From Herbiconiux sp. (GTDB lineage Bacteria; Actinomycetota; Actinomycetes; Actinomycetales; Microbacteriaceae): 64,000 nucleotides of DNA. Shown here piece by piece: positions 1 through 12,223 of this stretch; the stretch's first letter is position 1; the number at the start of each line of letters is the position of its first letter. The notes beneath the pieces are model-generated. The model had not been told where the DNA came from and did not search any database. It saw only the letters and a program-made list of their open reading frames with translations. The translations under genes and the position numbers were made by a program. The stretch lies in the NCBI RefSeq assembly GCF_004297105.1, contig NZ_SCVE01000016.1, positions 62,001 through 126,000 on the forward strand, read 5' to 3'.

Positions 1-48
1 GAGTTCGCGGCGCTCGTCGGAGGGCATTCTCGTCTTCTTCTCGGTCAC
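1..48 (-). CDS. TetR-family regulator, N-terminal fragment (cut by window edge)
   Basis: Read on the minus strand, a GTG at 48 opens a frame that stays open to base 1 and encodes a basic, charged 16-residue start (MTEKKTRMPSDERREL) like the segment before the helix-turn-helix of TetR repressors. An ATG at 27, preceded by a GAGAAG-like site, is an alternative start. It diverges from an MFS exporter, and a palindrome lies between them; that is the usual arrangement of a TetR repressor with its target pump. The HTH itself is outside the window, so the family call rests on context and a short N-terminus. Confidence 0.45.
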   Translation of the reverse strand, partial: MTEKKTRMPSDERREL

Positions 49-50
49 AC

Positions 51-103
51 TTGACATGGTATCAGTTGATTACTTATGGTCGTCGTTGTAATCATCCGAT
101 TAC
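51..103 (+). promoter_or_regulatory. Promoter with TetR-type operator in front of the MFS exporter
   Basis: TTGACA at 51-56 matches a consensus -35 box, and TTATGG at 74-79 is a plausible -10 at 17-bp spacing. GTAATC at 88-93 and GATTAC at 98-103 form a perfect inverted repeat with a 4-bp centre, placed where transcription would start. TGATTAC at 67-73 provides another arm that pairs with GTAATCA at 88-94. A repressor bound here would block RNA polymerase. The sequence is A/T-richer than its surroundings. The regulator is probably the divergent TetR-like gene. Confidence 0.6.
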
Positions 104-129
104 CTATTCGACTGAGAGAGGAGACGCTC

Positions 130-1593
130 ATGGCGCTCACCGATTCGGCACCTCCGGCCACCGATCGTTCCGCCGCAGCCGTGGGGGCGGCGGATGTCGC
201 GCCGCGGCGCCGCATTCCCGTCTGGCTCGCCATCGTGGCGGCCTCCATCCCGATGTTCATGGCCACCCTGGACAACCTCGTGGTCACGAGTGCCCTGCCC
301 GTGCTCGGCCGGGAGCTGAACGCCTCGATCGAGCAGCTGCAGTGGTTCGTGAACGCCTACACGCTGAGCTTCGCCACGTTCATGCTGCTGGCCGTCGCGC
401 TCGGTGACCGGCTGGGGCGGCGCAACGTCTTCCTCGCGGGCATCGCGCTCTTCACGGTGGCGTCGGCGCTCTGCGCCCTCGCCGTGGAGCCGTGGATGCT
501 CATCGCGGCCCGCGCGGTGCAGGGCGTGGGTGCCGCCGCGCTCATGCCGCTGTCGCTGACGTTGCTCGTGGGGTCGGTGTCGGCGAAGTTCAGGCCCCTC
601 GCGATCGGAATCTGGGGAGGCATCTCGGGTCTGGGCGTGGCACTCGGCCCGCTCATCGGCGGCGCCGTGATCCAGGGCTGGAACTGGGACGCGATCTTCT
701 GGCTCAACGTGCCCGTGGGCATCCTGAGCATCCCGCTCGTGCTGATCGCTCTGCCGAACTCGTTCGGGGCCCGGCTGCGCGCCGACGTCGTGGGCGTGGT
801 GCTCGCCGGTGGGGGAGTGCTGGGCATCGTCTACGGCATCGTGCGGGGTAACGACGCAGGCTGGGGCTCGTTCGAGGTGGTCGGTTCTCTCGTGGCGGGC
901 GTGCTGCTCGTCGCGGCGTTCATCCTCTGGGAGCGCCGGGTGCCGAATCCGTTGCTGCCGTTGCGGCTGTTTCACGACCGGAGCTTCACCGTGGCGAACG
1001 TCGTGGGGCTCACCTTCAGCTTCGGCATCTTCGGGTCGGTGTTCATCCTCATCCAGTACCTGCAGATCGTGGGAGGGGCGACGCCGCTCGAGGCGGGTGT
1101 GATGACCATGCCGTGGACTCTGGCGCCGATGGTGATCGCGCCGCTCGCCGGACTGATCGCGCCGCGCGTGGGCACCCGCACCCTGATCGTGGCCGGTCTG
1201 CTGTTGCAGGCCACCGGCGTGGCCTGGCTCGCGCTCGTGATGTCGACCACACTCGACTACCCGCAGCTCGTGCCGGCGTTCATCTTCGCGGGCGTGGGCA
1301 TGGGCCTCGTGTTCGCGCCGTCATCGACGGCGGTGCTCGCCAACATGAGTCCTGATGACAACGCGAAGGCGTCGGGCACCAACTCGACCCTGCGCGAGAT
1401 CGGCGTGGCGCTCGGGATCGCGGTTCTCACGGCAGTGTTCGTGGGTGCGGGCGGCTCCTTCACCCCGACGGGCTACGTGGATGCGGCCATCCCGGCCATC
1501 TGGGTCGGCGCCGCGGTTCTCCTCGCGGCTGCGCTCGCCGCCCTCGCCCTGCCTGCGGGCCGCGGAGGCGCAGCGTCACCCGCGGCCCACTGA
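130..1593 (+). CDS. MFS drug-efflux transporter, DHA2 (EmrB/QacA-like) family
   Basis: A 487-residue inner-membrane protein expected to export drugs or other small molecules by proton antiport. After a 35-residue cytoplasmic N-terminus, many hydrophobic helices follow, as in the 14-helix DHA2 group. Visible family marks are the first-helix segment ATLDNLVVTSALPVLG and the loop 2-3 motif A, GDRLGRRNVFL. The ATG at 130 is preferred over an in-frame ATG at 76 because GAGAGAGGAG lies just before it, while the earlier start would fall inside the promoter/operator. The substrate cannot be told from sequence. Confidence 0.9.
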   Translation: MALTDSAPPATDRSAAAVGAADVAPRRRIPVWLAIVAASIPMFMATLDNLVVTSALPVLGRELNASIEQLQWFVNAYTLSFATFMLLAVALGDRLGRRNVFLAGIALFTVASALCALAVEPWMLIAARAVQGVGAAALMPLSLTLLVGSVSAKFRPLAIGIWGGISGLGVALGPLIGGAVIQGWNWDAIFWLNVPVGILSIPLVLIALPNSFGARLRADVVGVVLAGGGVLGIVYGIVRGNDAGWGSFEVVGSLVAGVLLVAAFILWERRVPNPLLPLRLFHDRSFTVANVVGLTFSFGIFGSVFILIQYLQIVGGATPLEAGVMTMPWTLAPMVIAPLAGLIAPRVGTRTLIVAGLLLQATGVAWLALVMSTTLDYPQLVPAFIFAGVGMGLVFAPSSTAVLANMSPDDNAKASGTNSTLREIGVALGIAVLTAVFVGAGGSFTPTGYVDAAIPAIWVGAAVLLAAALAALALPAGRGGAASPAAH

Positions 1594-1842
1594 GTTCCCG
1601 TCTGCCCGAGTGCCCGATAGAGTTGGTGAATGCTCACTAAGTGCCTCGGATGTCACCGGCGTCGAGTGCCTGGCTGATCCCGATGCCGAGGTGGTCGTGC
1701 TGACCAGTCTCGAGGACTTCCTCTTCCAGCAGTGAGCCGCACGAAGCGGAGAGCGGCGGGCCGCTCCTAGCCGAACCAGGGCGGGACAGCCGCCGGACCG
1801 CGCCGCGCAGCGACGTGGAACGACGGCTGCCCCGCATGTCGC

Positions 1843-1870
1843 CCGCGCCGCAGAGGCGGCGGCGGCGCGG
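1843..1870. terminator. GC-rich hairpin between the convergent MFS and glgX genes
   Basis: CCGCGCCGC (1843-1851) and GCGGCGCGG (1862-1870) form a perfect 9-bp stem with a 10-nt loop, six bases beyond the glgX stop codon. A smaller stem, GAGCGG/CCGCTC, lies at 1751-1766. There is no T-run on either strand, so termination is inferred only from position. The rest of 1594-1875 shows no convincing gene. Confidence 0.35.
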
Positions 1871-1875
1871 AAGAT

Positions 1876-3936
1876 TCACACAGCGCGGTAGAGCTGCAGG
1901 GAGGCGGCGGCCACCTCGACGGTCGTGCCTGGGGCGAAGCGGGGTGGGGTCTCATCGTGATGGTGGGCCGGCGGCGCGTCATCCGAGGAGTCCCAGAGCA
2001 GTTCGTAGGCCTCGACGTCGTCGTGCACCGGCAGGGTCACCGTGATCGGGCTCTCCACGCCGTGGATCACGGTCAGGATGCGGTTGAACTCCTCACGCTC
2101 GGGGGTCGACGCCGCCACGAATTGCAGGGTGCGGTTCTCGGGCGAGTTCCAGTCGGCCATCGACATCGAGTCGCCGCCCGCGTCGTACCAATCCATCTGG
2201 CTGGCCGACGGCGTGCGTTCGCCGAACACCCCGAAGCGCACCGGGCGCAGAGCGGGATTCTCGCGCCGCACCCGCAGCAGGTGCTGCGTGGTGCGCCAGA
2301 GGTCTTTCTGCCAGGTGCGCCTGTCCCAGCTGATCCAGGTGAGCTCGGAGTCGTGGCAGTAGGCGTTGTTGTTGCCCTTCTGGCTGCGGCCGAACTCGTC
2401 TCCCGCCGTGATCATCGGCACTCCGGCCGAGAGCAGCAGGGTTCCCATCAGGTTGCGCATCGCGCGCCGTCGCGACTGCTCGATGGCCCGCGACGTCGTG
2501 GGGCCTTCGATGCCGTGGTTGTACGACATGTTGTTGTCTGTGCCGTCGCGGTTGGCCTCGCCGTTGCCCACGTTGTGCTTGACGTTGTAGGCGGTGAGGT
2601 CGGCAAGAGTGAAGCCGTCGTGAGCGGTGACGAAGTTGACGCTCGCGAGCGGTCCACGTGCCTGTGAGAACGTGTTCGACGAACCGGCGATCCGGGTCGC
2701 CAGCATCCCGACACCGTCTCCGGGGTTGCCGTTCTCGCGGATCGACTTGATGTCGCGCAGCCAGAACTTGCGCATGCGGTCGCGGAAGCGGTCGTTCCAC
2801 TCCTGCCAGCCGTCGGGGAAGTTGCCGGTCTGCCACCCGCCCATGCCCACATCCCATGGTTCGGCGATCATCTTCACGCCGGCCAGCTCGGGGTCGGAGA
2901 CGATGCCCGTGATGAGCGGATGCTGGTTGTCGTAGTAGTGGTCGGCATTGCGTCCCAGGGTGGCCGCGAGGTCGAAGCGGAAGCCGTCGATCTGCACGTC
3001 GTTCGCCCAGTACTTCAGCGAGTCGAGGATCATGCGCGTCACGGCGGGGGTGGAGGTGTTGATGGAATTGCCGCATCCGGTGACGTCGATGTAGTCACCG
3101 CGAGATGTCTGACGGTAGTAGTTCGCGTTGTCGATGCCGCGGAAGCTCGAGGTCGGCCCCATCCGCCCCTCTTCGGCGGTGTGGTTGTAGACCACGTCGA
3201 GGATGACCTCGAGGCCGGCCTCGTGCAGCAGCTTCACCATGCCCTTGAACTCGCGCAGGATGGCACCCGGCCCCTCGGCCTGGGCCGTACGCGAGGCGTA
3301 GAGGTTGTGCGGTGCGAAGAAGCCGAGGGTGTTGTAGCCCCAGTAGTTCGTGAGCCCCTGCTTCTGCAGCCGCTGCTCGGAGACGAAGGCGTGCACCGGC
3401 AGGAGCTGGATGGCGGTGACGCCGAGGCTCTTCAGATAGCCGATGCTCGACTCGTGCGCGAGACCCGCGTAGGTGCCGCGGAGGTGCTCGGGGATGCGGT
3501 TGTTGATCTTGGAGAGGCCCTTCACGTGGGCCTCGTAGATGACGGTGTGGTCGAGGGGCGTGCGGGGCTTCTGCACCCCGTTCCAGTTGAACTCCTCATC
3601 GACCACGACGCTGCGGAACTGTTCGCGGCCCGCCCGCACGATTCCGCGGGCGTAGGGGTCGAGGAGGGGGATCTCGGGATCGAAGGCGTGCGTCGGGCCG
3701 TCGGGCCCCGTGACCTTCAGCGTGTAGCGGCGGCCGGGCGCGAGCGAGCGCGTCCTGCCGACCCACACGTCGTGTGCGTCGCGCACGAGGGGCACCGACT
3801 TGTAGACCCAGTTCGGGTCTTTGTGGTCATAGAGGCAGAGTTCGATGCTCGTGGCGTTCTGCGACCAGACGCGGAGTTCGCCGCCGTGGGAGGTCTGCCG
3901 AACGCCGAGCCGAGCGAGGGGGTCGGCCGGGGTCAT
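1876..3936 (-). CDS. glgX: Glycogen debranching protein, GlgX/isoamylase type (GH13)
   Basis: A 686-residue GH13 enzyme expected to cleave alpha-1,6 branches of glycogen. An N-terminal CBM48-like domain (about residues 1-120) is followed by the (beta/alpha)8 barrel. The GH13 motifs are present: DVVYNHT, GFRFDLA (nucleophile Asp), IAEPWDVG (acid/base Glu) and FVTAHDGFTL (transition-state Asp). The frame runs open much further upstream, antisense to the next gene. The ATG at 3936 is chosen because the protein then begins with the usual short lead into the CBM48 strand; no strong ribosome site is visible. It is a paralogue of the treX-type gene at 27405-29600 but stands alone. The C-terminus holds a short His-rich stretch. 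Confidence 0.9.
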   Translation of the reverse strand: MTPADPLARLGVRQTSHGGELRVWSQNATSIELCLYDHKDPNWVYKSVPLVRDAHDVWVGRTRSLAPGRRYTLKVTGPDGPTHAFDPEIPLLDPYARGIVRAGREQFRSVVVDEEFNWNGVQKPRTPLDHTVIYEAHVKGLSKINNRIPEHLRGTYAGLAHESSIGYLKSLGVTAIQLLPVHAFVSEQRLQKQGLTNYWGYNTLGFFAPHNLYASRTAQAEGPGAILREFKGMVKLLHEAGLEVILDVVYNHTAEEGRMGPTSSFRGIDNANYYRQTSRGDYIDVTGCGNSINTSTPAVTRMILDSLKYWANDVQIDGFRFDLAATLGRNADHYYDNQHPLITGIVSDPELAGVKMIAEPWDVGMGGWQTGNFPDGWQEWNDRFRDRMRKFWLRDIKSIRENGNPGDGVGMLATRIAGSSNTFSQARGPLASVNFVTAHDGFTLADLTAYNVKHNVGNGEANRDGTDNNMSYNHGIEGPTTSRAIEQSRRRAMRNLMGTLLLSAGVPMITAGDEFGRSQKGNNNAYCHDSELTWISWDRRTWQKDLWRTTQHLLRVRRENPALRPVRFGVFGERTPSASQMDWYDAGGDSMSMADWNSPENRTLQFVAASTPEREEFNRILTVIHGVESPITVTLPVHDDVEAYELLWDSSDDAPPAHHHDETPPRFAPGTTVEVAAASLQLYRAV

Positions 3937-4062
3937 GAGACTTAGAGTAGTTGCAGGCGAGTTCGCGCCTGAAATCGCACGGATGCTGCGCCCCCGCAGT
4001 TCTGCGTCGCCTCTGCGTCGACTCGCTCGTGTCTCCCATCGTGTCTTTCGAGGATCGCCCCC

Positions 4063-5310
4063 ATGCCCATCTACTTCGACCATGCGGCCACCACGCCGAT
4101 GCGCCCCGAGGCGCGTGCGGCCTACGTGGATGCGCTCGGTCTCGTGGGCAACCCGTCGTCGATCCACAGCCAGGGGCAGGAGGCGAAGCGCCTGCTCGAG
4201 GAGTCGCGCGAGGTGGTGGCGGCTTCGCTCGGAGCGGAGCCGATCGAGGTGATCTTCACCTCGGGGGGCACCGAGTCGATCAATCTCGGGGTGAAGGGGC
4301 TGTACTGGGCCCGGCAGACTTCTTCTCCTCGGCCCGTCATCCTCGCACCCGGCGGAGAGCACCACGCCACGGTCGACGCGATCGAGTGGCTGGTGCGGCA
4401 CGAGGGTGCACGAGTGGTGTGGCTGCCTGTCGACGAGGTGGGGCGGCTCGCGCCCGCTGTTCTGGCCGCGGCGCTCTCGGAGCACGGCGCATCCGTTGCC
4501 CTGGTGACGGTGCTGTGGGGCAACAACGAGGTGGGCACCATTCAGCCCATCGCCTCGCTGGTGGCCGTTGCCCGTTCGCACGGGGTGCCCGTACATGTCG
4601 ACGCCGTGGCGGCGTACGGATACGTGCCGCTCGATTTCGCGACGGTGGGGGCGGATGCGCTCAGTGTCTCGGCGCACAAGATCGGGGGCCCGGTGGGTAT
4701 CGGCGCCCTCGTGCTGGCACGGAGGAGTCAGGTGGAGCCGCTCATCCACGGCGGCAACCAGCAGCGCGTGCGGTCGGGCACGCAGGATGTCGCCGGCGCG
4801 GTGGCGTTCGCGGCGGCCGCTGACGCGGTGATCCGCGAGCTGGCTCCCGGCCCGGTGGCGAGCGCCGCGGCACCTGAGGGACGCGGTGTGGCCGCGCTGT
4901 CCTACCCCGCCCACCTCGCGGCGCTGCGCGACCGGCTGATCGCGGGGGTGCGCGCGGCAGTGCCCGGGGCCGTGCTGCGCGGGGACGCGACATCCGAGGG
5001 CCGCCTGCCGGGCAACGCGCACTTCACGTTCCCGGGCGCGCAGGGCGATTCGCTGCTCTTCCTGCTCGACATGGCGGGCTTCTCGGTGTCGACGGGTTCG
5101 GCCTGTCAGGCGGGCGTGCCGGAGGTGTCGCACGTGCTGACGGCGATGGGTATCCCCGACGACGAAGCCCTGGGCGCCCTCCGCTTCACTCTGGGGCACG
5201 GAACGACGGAGGCCGAGGTCGACGCCTTGGTGGCGGCCCTCCCGGCCGCCTACGCGTCCGCCGCCCGAGCGGGCCTCGCCACCCGCGACGTGACCTCCCC
5301 CGCGCGCTGA
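4063..5310 (+). CDS. Cysteine desulfurase (NifS/IscS family)
   Basis: A 415-residue PLP enzyme of aminotransferase fold type I that removes sulfur from cysteine and passes it on as persulfide. The PLP lysine is Lys206 in SAHKIGG; the persulfide-forming cysteine is Cys348 in STGSACQAG. The N-terminus YFDHAATTPM and the GNNEVGT segment are family hallmarks. CGAGGA lies before the ATG. In Micrococcales this gene commonly sits next to mnmA, ligA and gatCAB, as here, so the likely sulfur acceptor is MnmA for tRNA 2-thiouridine. Here three unrelated genes separate it from mnmA. Confidence 0.92.
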   Translation: MPIYFDHAATTPMRPEARAAYVDALGLVGNPSSIHSQGQEAKRLLEESREVVAASLGAEPIEVIFTSGGTESINLGVKGLYWARQTSSPRPVILAPGGEHHATVDAIEWLVRHEGARVVWLPVDEVGRLAPAVLAAALSEHGASVALVTVLWGNNEVGTIQPIASLVAVARSHGVPVHVDAVAAYGYVPLDFATVGADALSVSAHKIGGPVGIGALVLARRSQVEPLIHGGNQQRVRSGTQDVAGAVAFAAAADAVIRELAPGPVASAAAPEGRGVAALSYPAHLAALRDRLIAGVRAAVPGAVLRGDATSEGRLPGNAHFTFPGAQGDSLLFLLDMAGFSVSTGSACQAGVPEVSHVLTAMGIPDDEALGALRFTLGHGTTEAEVDALVAALPAAYASAARAGLATRDVTSPAR

Positions 5311-5324
5311 CCAGCGCTCGCGGG

Positions 5325-5373
5325 GTCGCAGAATGTGTCGCCAGATCCGTGATTACGCGACAAATCCTGCGAC
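5325..5373. repeat. 49-bp hairpin module, left flank of first DUF559 gene
   Basis: Arms 5325-5341 and 5357-5373 are inverted repeats matching at 15 of 17 positions, with a 15-nt loop. It begins 14 bp after the desulfurase stop codon and could act as its terminator, but there is no T-run. It aligns over its whole length, without gaps, to the hairpin at 6376-6424 (37 of 49 bases identical). Confidence 0.75.
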
Positions 5374-5399
5374 CTCACGCACGGGCGCCGTGTGAGGGC

Positions 5400-5408
5400 T
5401 GTGGATAA
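5400..5408 (+). promoter_or_regulatory. TGTGGATAA box (DnaA-box consensus) before DUF559 gene
   Basis: TGTGGATAA is the complement of the consensus DnaA box TTATCCACA. It ends 38 nt before the ATG at 5447. The same box occurs 37 nt before the second DUF559 gene and 36 nt before the gene starting at 7841. The constant distance suggests a promoter element (for example an extended -10) at least as strongly as DnaA binding. Confidence 0.5.
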
Positions 5409-5446
5409 CTCGGAAATGAGGAGGTGGCTGGGGCAGAGTTCTGGGC

Positions 5447-6367
5447 ATGAGTCGCCCTCGAAGCTTGCCGGCCGAGCTCATACGGGCCCCCTTCTCGGTC
5501 GCCGCCGCGGCATCGGTCGGGGTCTCTGCCCGGCGGATACGGGGCAGCGACCTCCAGGCCCCCTTCTCAGGCGTGCGTATCCACGGCCGGGCGGTGCTCA
5601 CGCTCCGCGAGCTGTGTGCGGCCTACCGAGTGCGGAGTCCCGAGGGTCACGTCTTCAGTCACGTCACCGCCGCGCGGCTGTGGCGGATCCCGCTTCCCCG
5701 GGCCGTGGAGGAGGGGGACGTGCTCGACGTCGCCGTGGTCACGCCGGCCGCATTGCCACGAGCGCACGGGGTGCGCGGGCACCGGATGAGCGACGAGGGC
5801 CTAGAGGTGACAATCAGGTACGGGGTACCGGTGTGCGACGCCCTGACGACGTGGTTTCAGCTTGCGCGCATCCTGGCGCACGACGATCTCGTGGCGGCGG
5901 GAGACTTCCTGGTTCGGAGACCCCGGCGACCCGAGGCCGACGACCATCGGCCGTTTGTCGACCTCTCCGAGTTGCGCGAGCGCGCGGCTCACCGGAGGTG
6001 CCACGGCTCGCGGGCCGTGCGCGCCGCCGCCATCGATGTGCGGGAGGGGGCGGACTCGCGGCCGGAGAGCATCCTTCGGCTCGTGCTGCAACGCGCAGGG
6101 CTGCCGGAACCCGAGCTGAACCCCCAGATCGTGCACCCGCGAGGCCACCCCCTCGGCTGGGCTGACCTGCTCTACCGCGATCGGCGGGTGATCGTGGAGT
6201 ACGACGGCGATCAGCACCGCACCGACTACGAGCAGTTCGAGAAGGATGCGGTGCGGCTCGAGAACTTCCGCCGCGCGGGGTACACGGTCGTCCAGGTGCG
6301 CAAGAAGGGTCTCTGGCAGAACCGCACCCGCACGATCGCACGCGTCAGGGAAGCGCTGAATGGGTGA
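5447..6367 (+). CDS. DUF559 (VSR-like) endonuclease-domain protein, copy A
   Basis: A 306-residue protein with no signal peptide or membrane segment. The N-terminal two-thirds resembles AbiEi-like regulator domains of actinobacterial proteins and contains FSHVTAARLWRIPLPR (about residues 70-86). The last ~110 residues are the DUF559/very-short-patch-repair fold of the PD-(D/E)XK superfamily, with ESILRLVLQ, WADLLY and VIVEYDGDQHRTD (candidate catalytic Glu/Asp). It is clearly paralogous to the protein at 30724-31662. Related 49-bp hairpins lie on both sides, and the gene splits a normally close cysteine desulfurase-mnmA pair. Function is unproven; nucleic-acid cleavage or binding is inferred from fold. 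Confidence 0.85.
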   Translation: MSRPRSLPAELIRAPFSVAAAASVGVSARRIRGSDLQAPFSGVRIHGRAVLTLRELCAAYRVRSPEGHVFSHVTAARLWRIPLPRAVEEGDVLDVAVVTPAALPRAHGVRGHRMSDEGLEVTIRYGVPVCDALTTWFQLARILAHDDLVAAGDFLVRRPRRPEADDHRPFVDLSELRERAAHRRCHGSRAVRAAAIDVREGADSRPESILRLVLQRAGLPEPELNPQIVHPRGHPLGWADLLYRDRRVIVEYDGDQHRTDYEQFEKDAVRLENFRRAGYTVVQVRKKGLWQNRTRTIARVREALNG

Positions 6368-6375
6368 TCGCCTGG

Positions 6376-6424
6376 GTCGCATGATTTGTCGCCGGATGGG
6401 CCTTCAGGCGACAAATCATGCGAC
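6376..6424. repeat. 49-bp hairpin module, right flank of first DUF559 gene
   Basis: GTCGCATGATTTGTCGCC (6376-6393) and its exact reverse complement (6407-6424) form a perfect 18-bp stem with a 13-nt loop, starting eight bases after the DUF559 stop codon. It has the same total length and orientation as the hairpin at 5325-5373, so the pair forms direct repeats around the gene. It may also serve as a terminator. Confidence 0.8.
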
Positions 6425-6476
6425 TCCACGGTAGGGGGTCCGTCGCAGGGTGGATGTGTAGGTCCGGGCGCGTGCC

Positions 6477-6482
6477 TAGCGT
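6477..6482 (+). promoter_or_regulatory. Probable -10 box for the small membrane protein gene
   Basis: TAGCGT fits the TANNNT -10 pattern seen before many genes in this window. It would give a 5' leader of roughly 57 nt carrying a strong GGAAGGAG ribosome site. No clear -35 box is visible. Confidence 0.35.
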
Positions 6483-6545
6483 GGAGGACGTACGCAGTTC
6501 AGGATGCGGCGCCCGACGGGCGGCCGACCATCGGAAGGAGCGGAG

Positions 6546-6857
6546 ATGCTGAACGACCATTCGAGCGAGAACCCCCACGAGAAGAAGAGCTGGCTCGTGC
6601 GGGGAGAGGAGAACTCCACCTGGTTCTTCGCGGGGGCGACCTTCGCGTTCGCGGGCGCCACGTGGGCATTCACCTCACACGTCTACCTCCTCGGTGGGCT
6701 GTTGGTGGCGGCCGCGACGGTATCGATCGCCGTGGGCATCGTCGTGTGGCAGCGCGGTTCCGGTGGTCGATCGACAGAGCCGACCGAGTCGGACGCGGTC
6801 GTCGGCCCGCCTCCGACCCGAGACGGCGCGGCGCCCCCACCGCCGCCGAGGATCTGA
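6546..6857 (+). CDS. Small two-helix membrane protein of unknown function
   Basis: A 103-residue protein with a polar N-terminus (about 25 residues), two hydrophobic segments (about residues 27-45 and 47-67) and a Pro-rich charged tail ending in PPPPPRI. The start is supported by GGAAGGAG just before the ATG. I do not recognise the family. It converges on the minus-strand gene whose stop codon is six bases beyond its own, and lies downstream of the DUF559 hairpin. The tail is likely cytoplasmic. Confidence 0.7.
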   Translation: MLNDHSSENPHEKKSWLVRGEENSTWFFAGATFAFAGATWAFTSHVYLLGGLLVAAATVSIAVGIVVWQRGSGGRSTEPTESDAVVGPPPTRDGAAPPPPPRI

Positions 6858-6863
6858 GTCGGG

Positions 6864-7841
6864 CTAGAGGTTGAAGGTGGTGAGCACGGCGAGGTGGTCG
6901 GAGCCGCCCACCCGCATCGTGGTGTTCGAGGTGACCTCCATGCCGCGCTGCAGCACGTGGTCGGGGCGGGTGACGGGCAGTGACGCGGGCCAGGTGAAGC
7001 CGAAGCCGCCATCCGTCTGGTTGGCCTCGCTCAGCGACCCGAAGAGGCCCGCCATGTTGCGGTCGCTCGAGCCGGCGTTGAAATCGCCCAGCATGAGCAG
7101 GCGGCTGTTCTCGTCACGCGGCACGTAGTCGGAGAGATTGGCGAGCATCTCGTCGCGGGTGGCGTGGTCGTCGGGGCGGGCGGATGCCGCGTGCACCACA
7201 TAGATGCTCACGAGCCCCGTCGGGGTGGCCAGGTCGGCGGCGATGCCGCGCTGCCAGCCGAGTCCGAGGTCGAGCGCCTGTGCGTTCTCGATGGGGTAGG
7301 CGCTCCACACGCCCACCGTGCCGATGCCGTAGGAGTAGGGGTAGTTCTCGCTCAGCACGGCCTCGACCTCGCTGCGAGCCGCGTCGTCCATCTCCTGCAG
7401 CGCGATCACCTGTGCACCGGTTGCGGCGAGGGTTGTGGCCGACTCGGCCGCCGTGCCCGATCCGGCCTCCACGTTCTGGCTCGCGATCGTGAGGGTGTTC
7501 GCGGATGCGGCGGGCGCCGACCACGAGAGCGGCACGATCGCCGGCACGAACATGACCGCCCACACCACCGCGGGAACGAGAGCTGCGGCAACCGCGCCCT
7601 TGCTGCGGGTGATGAACGCCGCGATCAGGATGACCGGCACCGCGAGGCCCAGCCAGGGCAGCGCCGACTCGACGAGAAGACTCACACCGAAGAGCGGGGG
7701 GATGAGCGCGTGCAATGCCAGAGCGGCCGCGAGCACGAGGGCGATGACGCACACGACGACGGCCGGTCCGGAGCGAGCTCGGGGCCGGCGGGTCGGGGTG
7801 GCGGGCCGGCGGTGTGGCGGCGCCTCGAGGAGTGCTGACAT
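6864..7841 (-). CDS. Membrane-anchored endonuclease/exonuclease/phosphatase family protein
   Basis: A 325-residue protein. Three hydrophobic helices (about residues 25-110) anchor a C-terminal EEP domain probably facing outward. EEP motifs are present: ASQNV, ALQEMD, LMLGDFNAGS, RPDHVL and a closing SDHLAV, which hold the metal ligands and catalytic His/Asp. Members of this superfamily cleave phosphodiesters of DNA, lipids or inositol phosphates; the substrate cannot be chosen here. The ATG at 7841 places the first helix normally and leaves a TGTGGATAA box 36 nt upstream. It diverges from mnmA. Confidence 0.82.
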   Translation of the reverse strand: MSALLEAPPHRRPATPTRRPRARSGPAVVVCVIALVLAAALALHALIPPLFGVSLLVESALPWLGLAVPVILIAAFITRSKGAVAAALVPAVVWAVMFVPAIVPLSWSAPAASANTLTIASQNVEAGSGTAAESATTLAATGAQVIALQEMDDAARSEVEAVLSENYPYSYGIGTVGVWSAYPIENAQALDLGLGWQRGIAADLATPTGLVSIYVVHAASARPDDHATRDEMLANLSDYVPRDENSRLLMLGDFNAGSSDRNMAGLFGSLSEANQTDGGFGFTWPASLPVTRPDHVLQRGMEVTSNTTMRVGGSDHLAVLTTFNL

Positions 7842-7877
7842 CCGTCTCATTCTGCACCGGCACACTGGGCATTTCCC

Positions 7878-7886
7878 TTATCCACA
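7878..7886 (-). promoter_or_regulatory. TGTGGATAA box upstream of the EEP gene
   Basis: TTATCCACA on the plus strand (TGTGGATAA on the minus strand) lies 36 nt before the EEP start codon. It is the third box of this kind in the window, always 36-38 nt before a start codon, and is probably part of a promoter. Confidence 0.4.
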
Positions 7887-7925
7887 GCGTGAATCGCCCG
7901 CAGTTCGCTTGTCGGATGCCCCACG

Positions 7926-7931
7926 TATGCT
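7926..7931 (+). promoter_or_regulatory. -10 box of mnmA, probable leaderless start
   Basis: TATGCT is followed by six bases and then the mnmA ATG at 7938, so the transcript probably begins at or next to the start codon. Confidence 0.45.
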
Positions 7932-7937
7932 GGAAGC

Positions 7938-12180
<4,243 letters not shown>

Positions 12181-12223
12181 ATCGGCAGCGCTCTGGCAGA
12201 ATGGGCGCGATCAAGGGGGCCGC

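Noticed and set aside
1640..1735. Plus-strand peptide ADPDAEVVVLTSLEDF resembling a piece of a response regulator
   Set aside because: Only about 30 residues without start, ribosome site or the rest of the domain. It could be a decayed fragment, but similarity is too short to claim a pseudogene.
3937..5199. Upstream extension of glgX to a >1000-residue protein
   Set aside because: The added part is antisense to the cysteine desulfurase, is rich in Arg/His from the opposite strand and lacks any domain; GlgX starts normally at 3936.
5400..5408. Replication origin based on DnaA-box consensus
   Set aside because: Single isolated boxes at three promoters, no box cluster, no dnaA/dnaN genes nearby.
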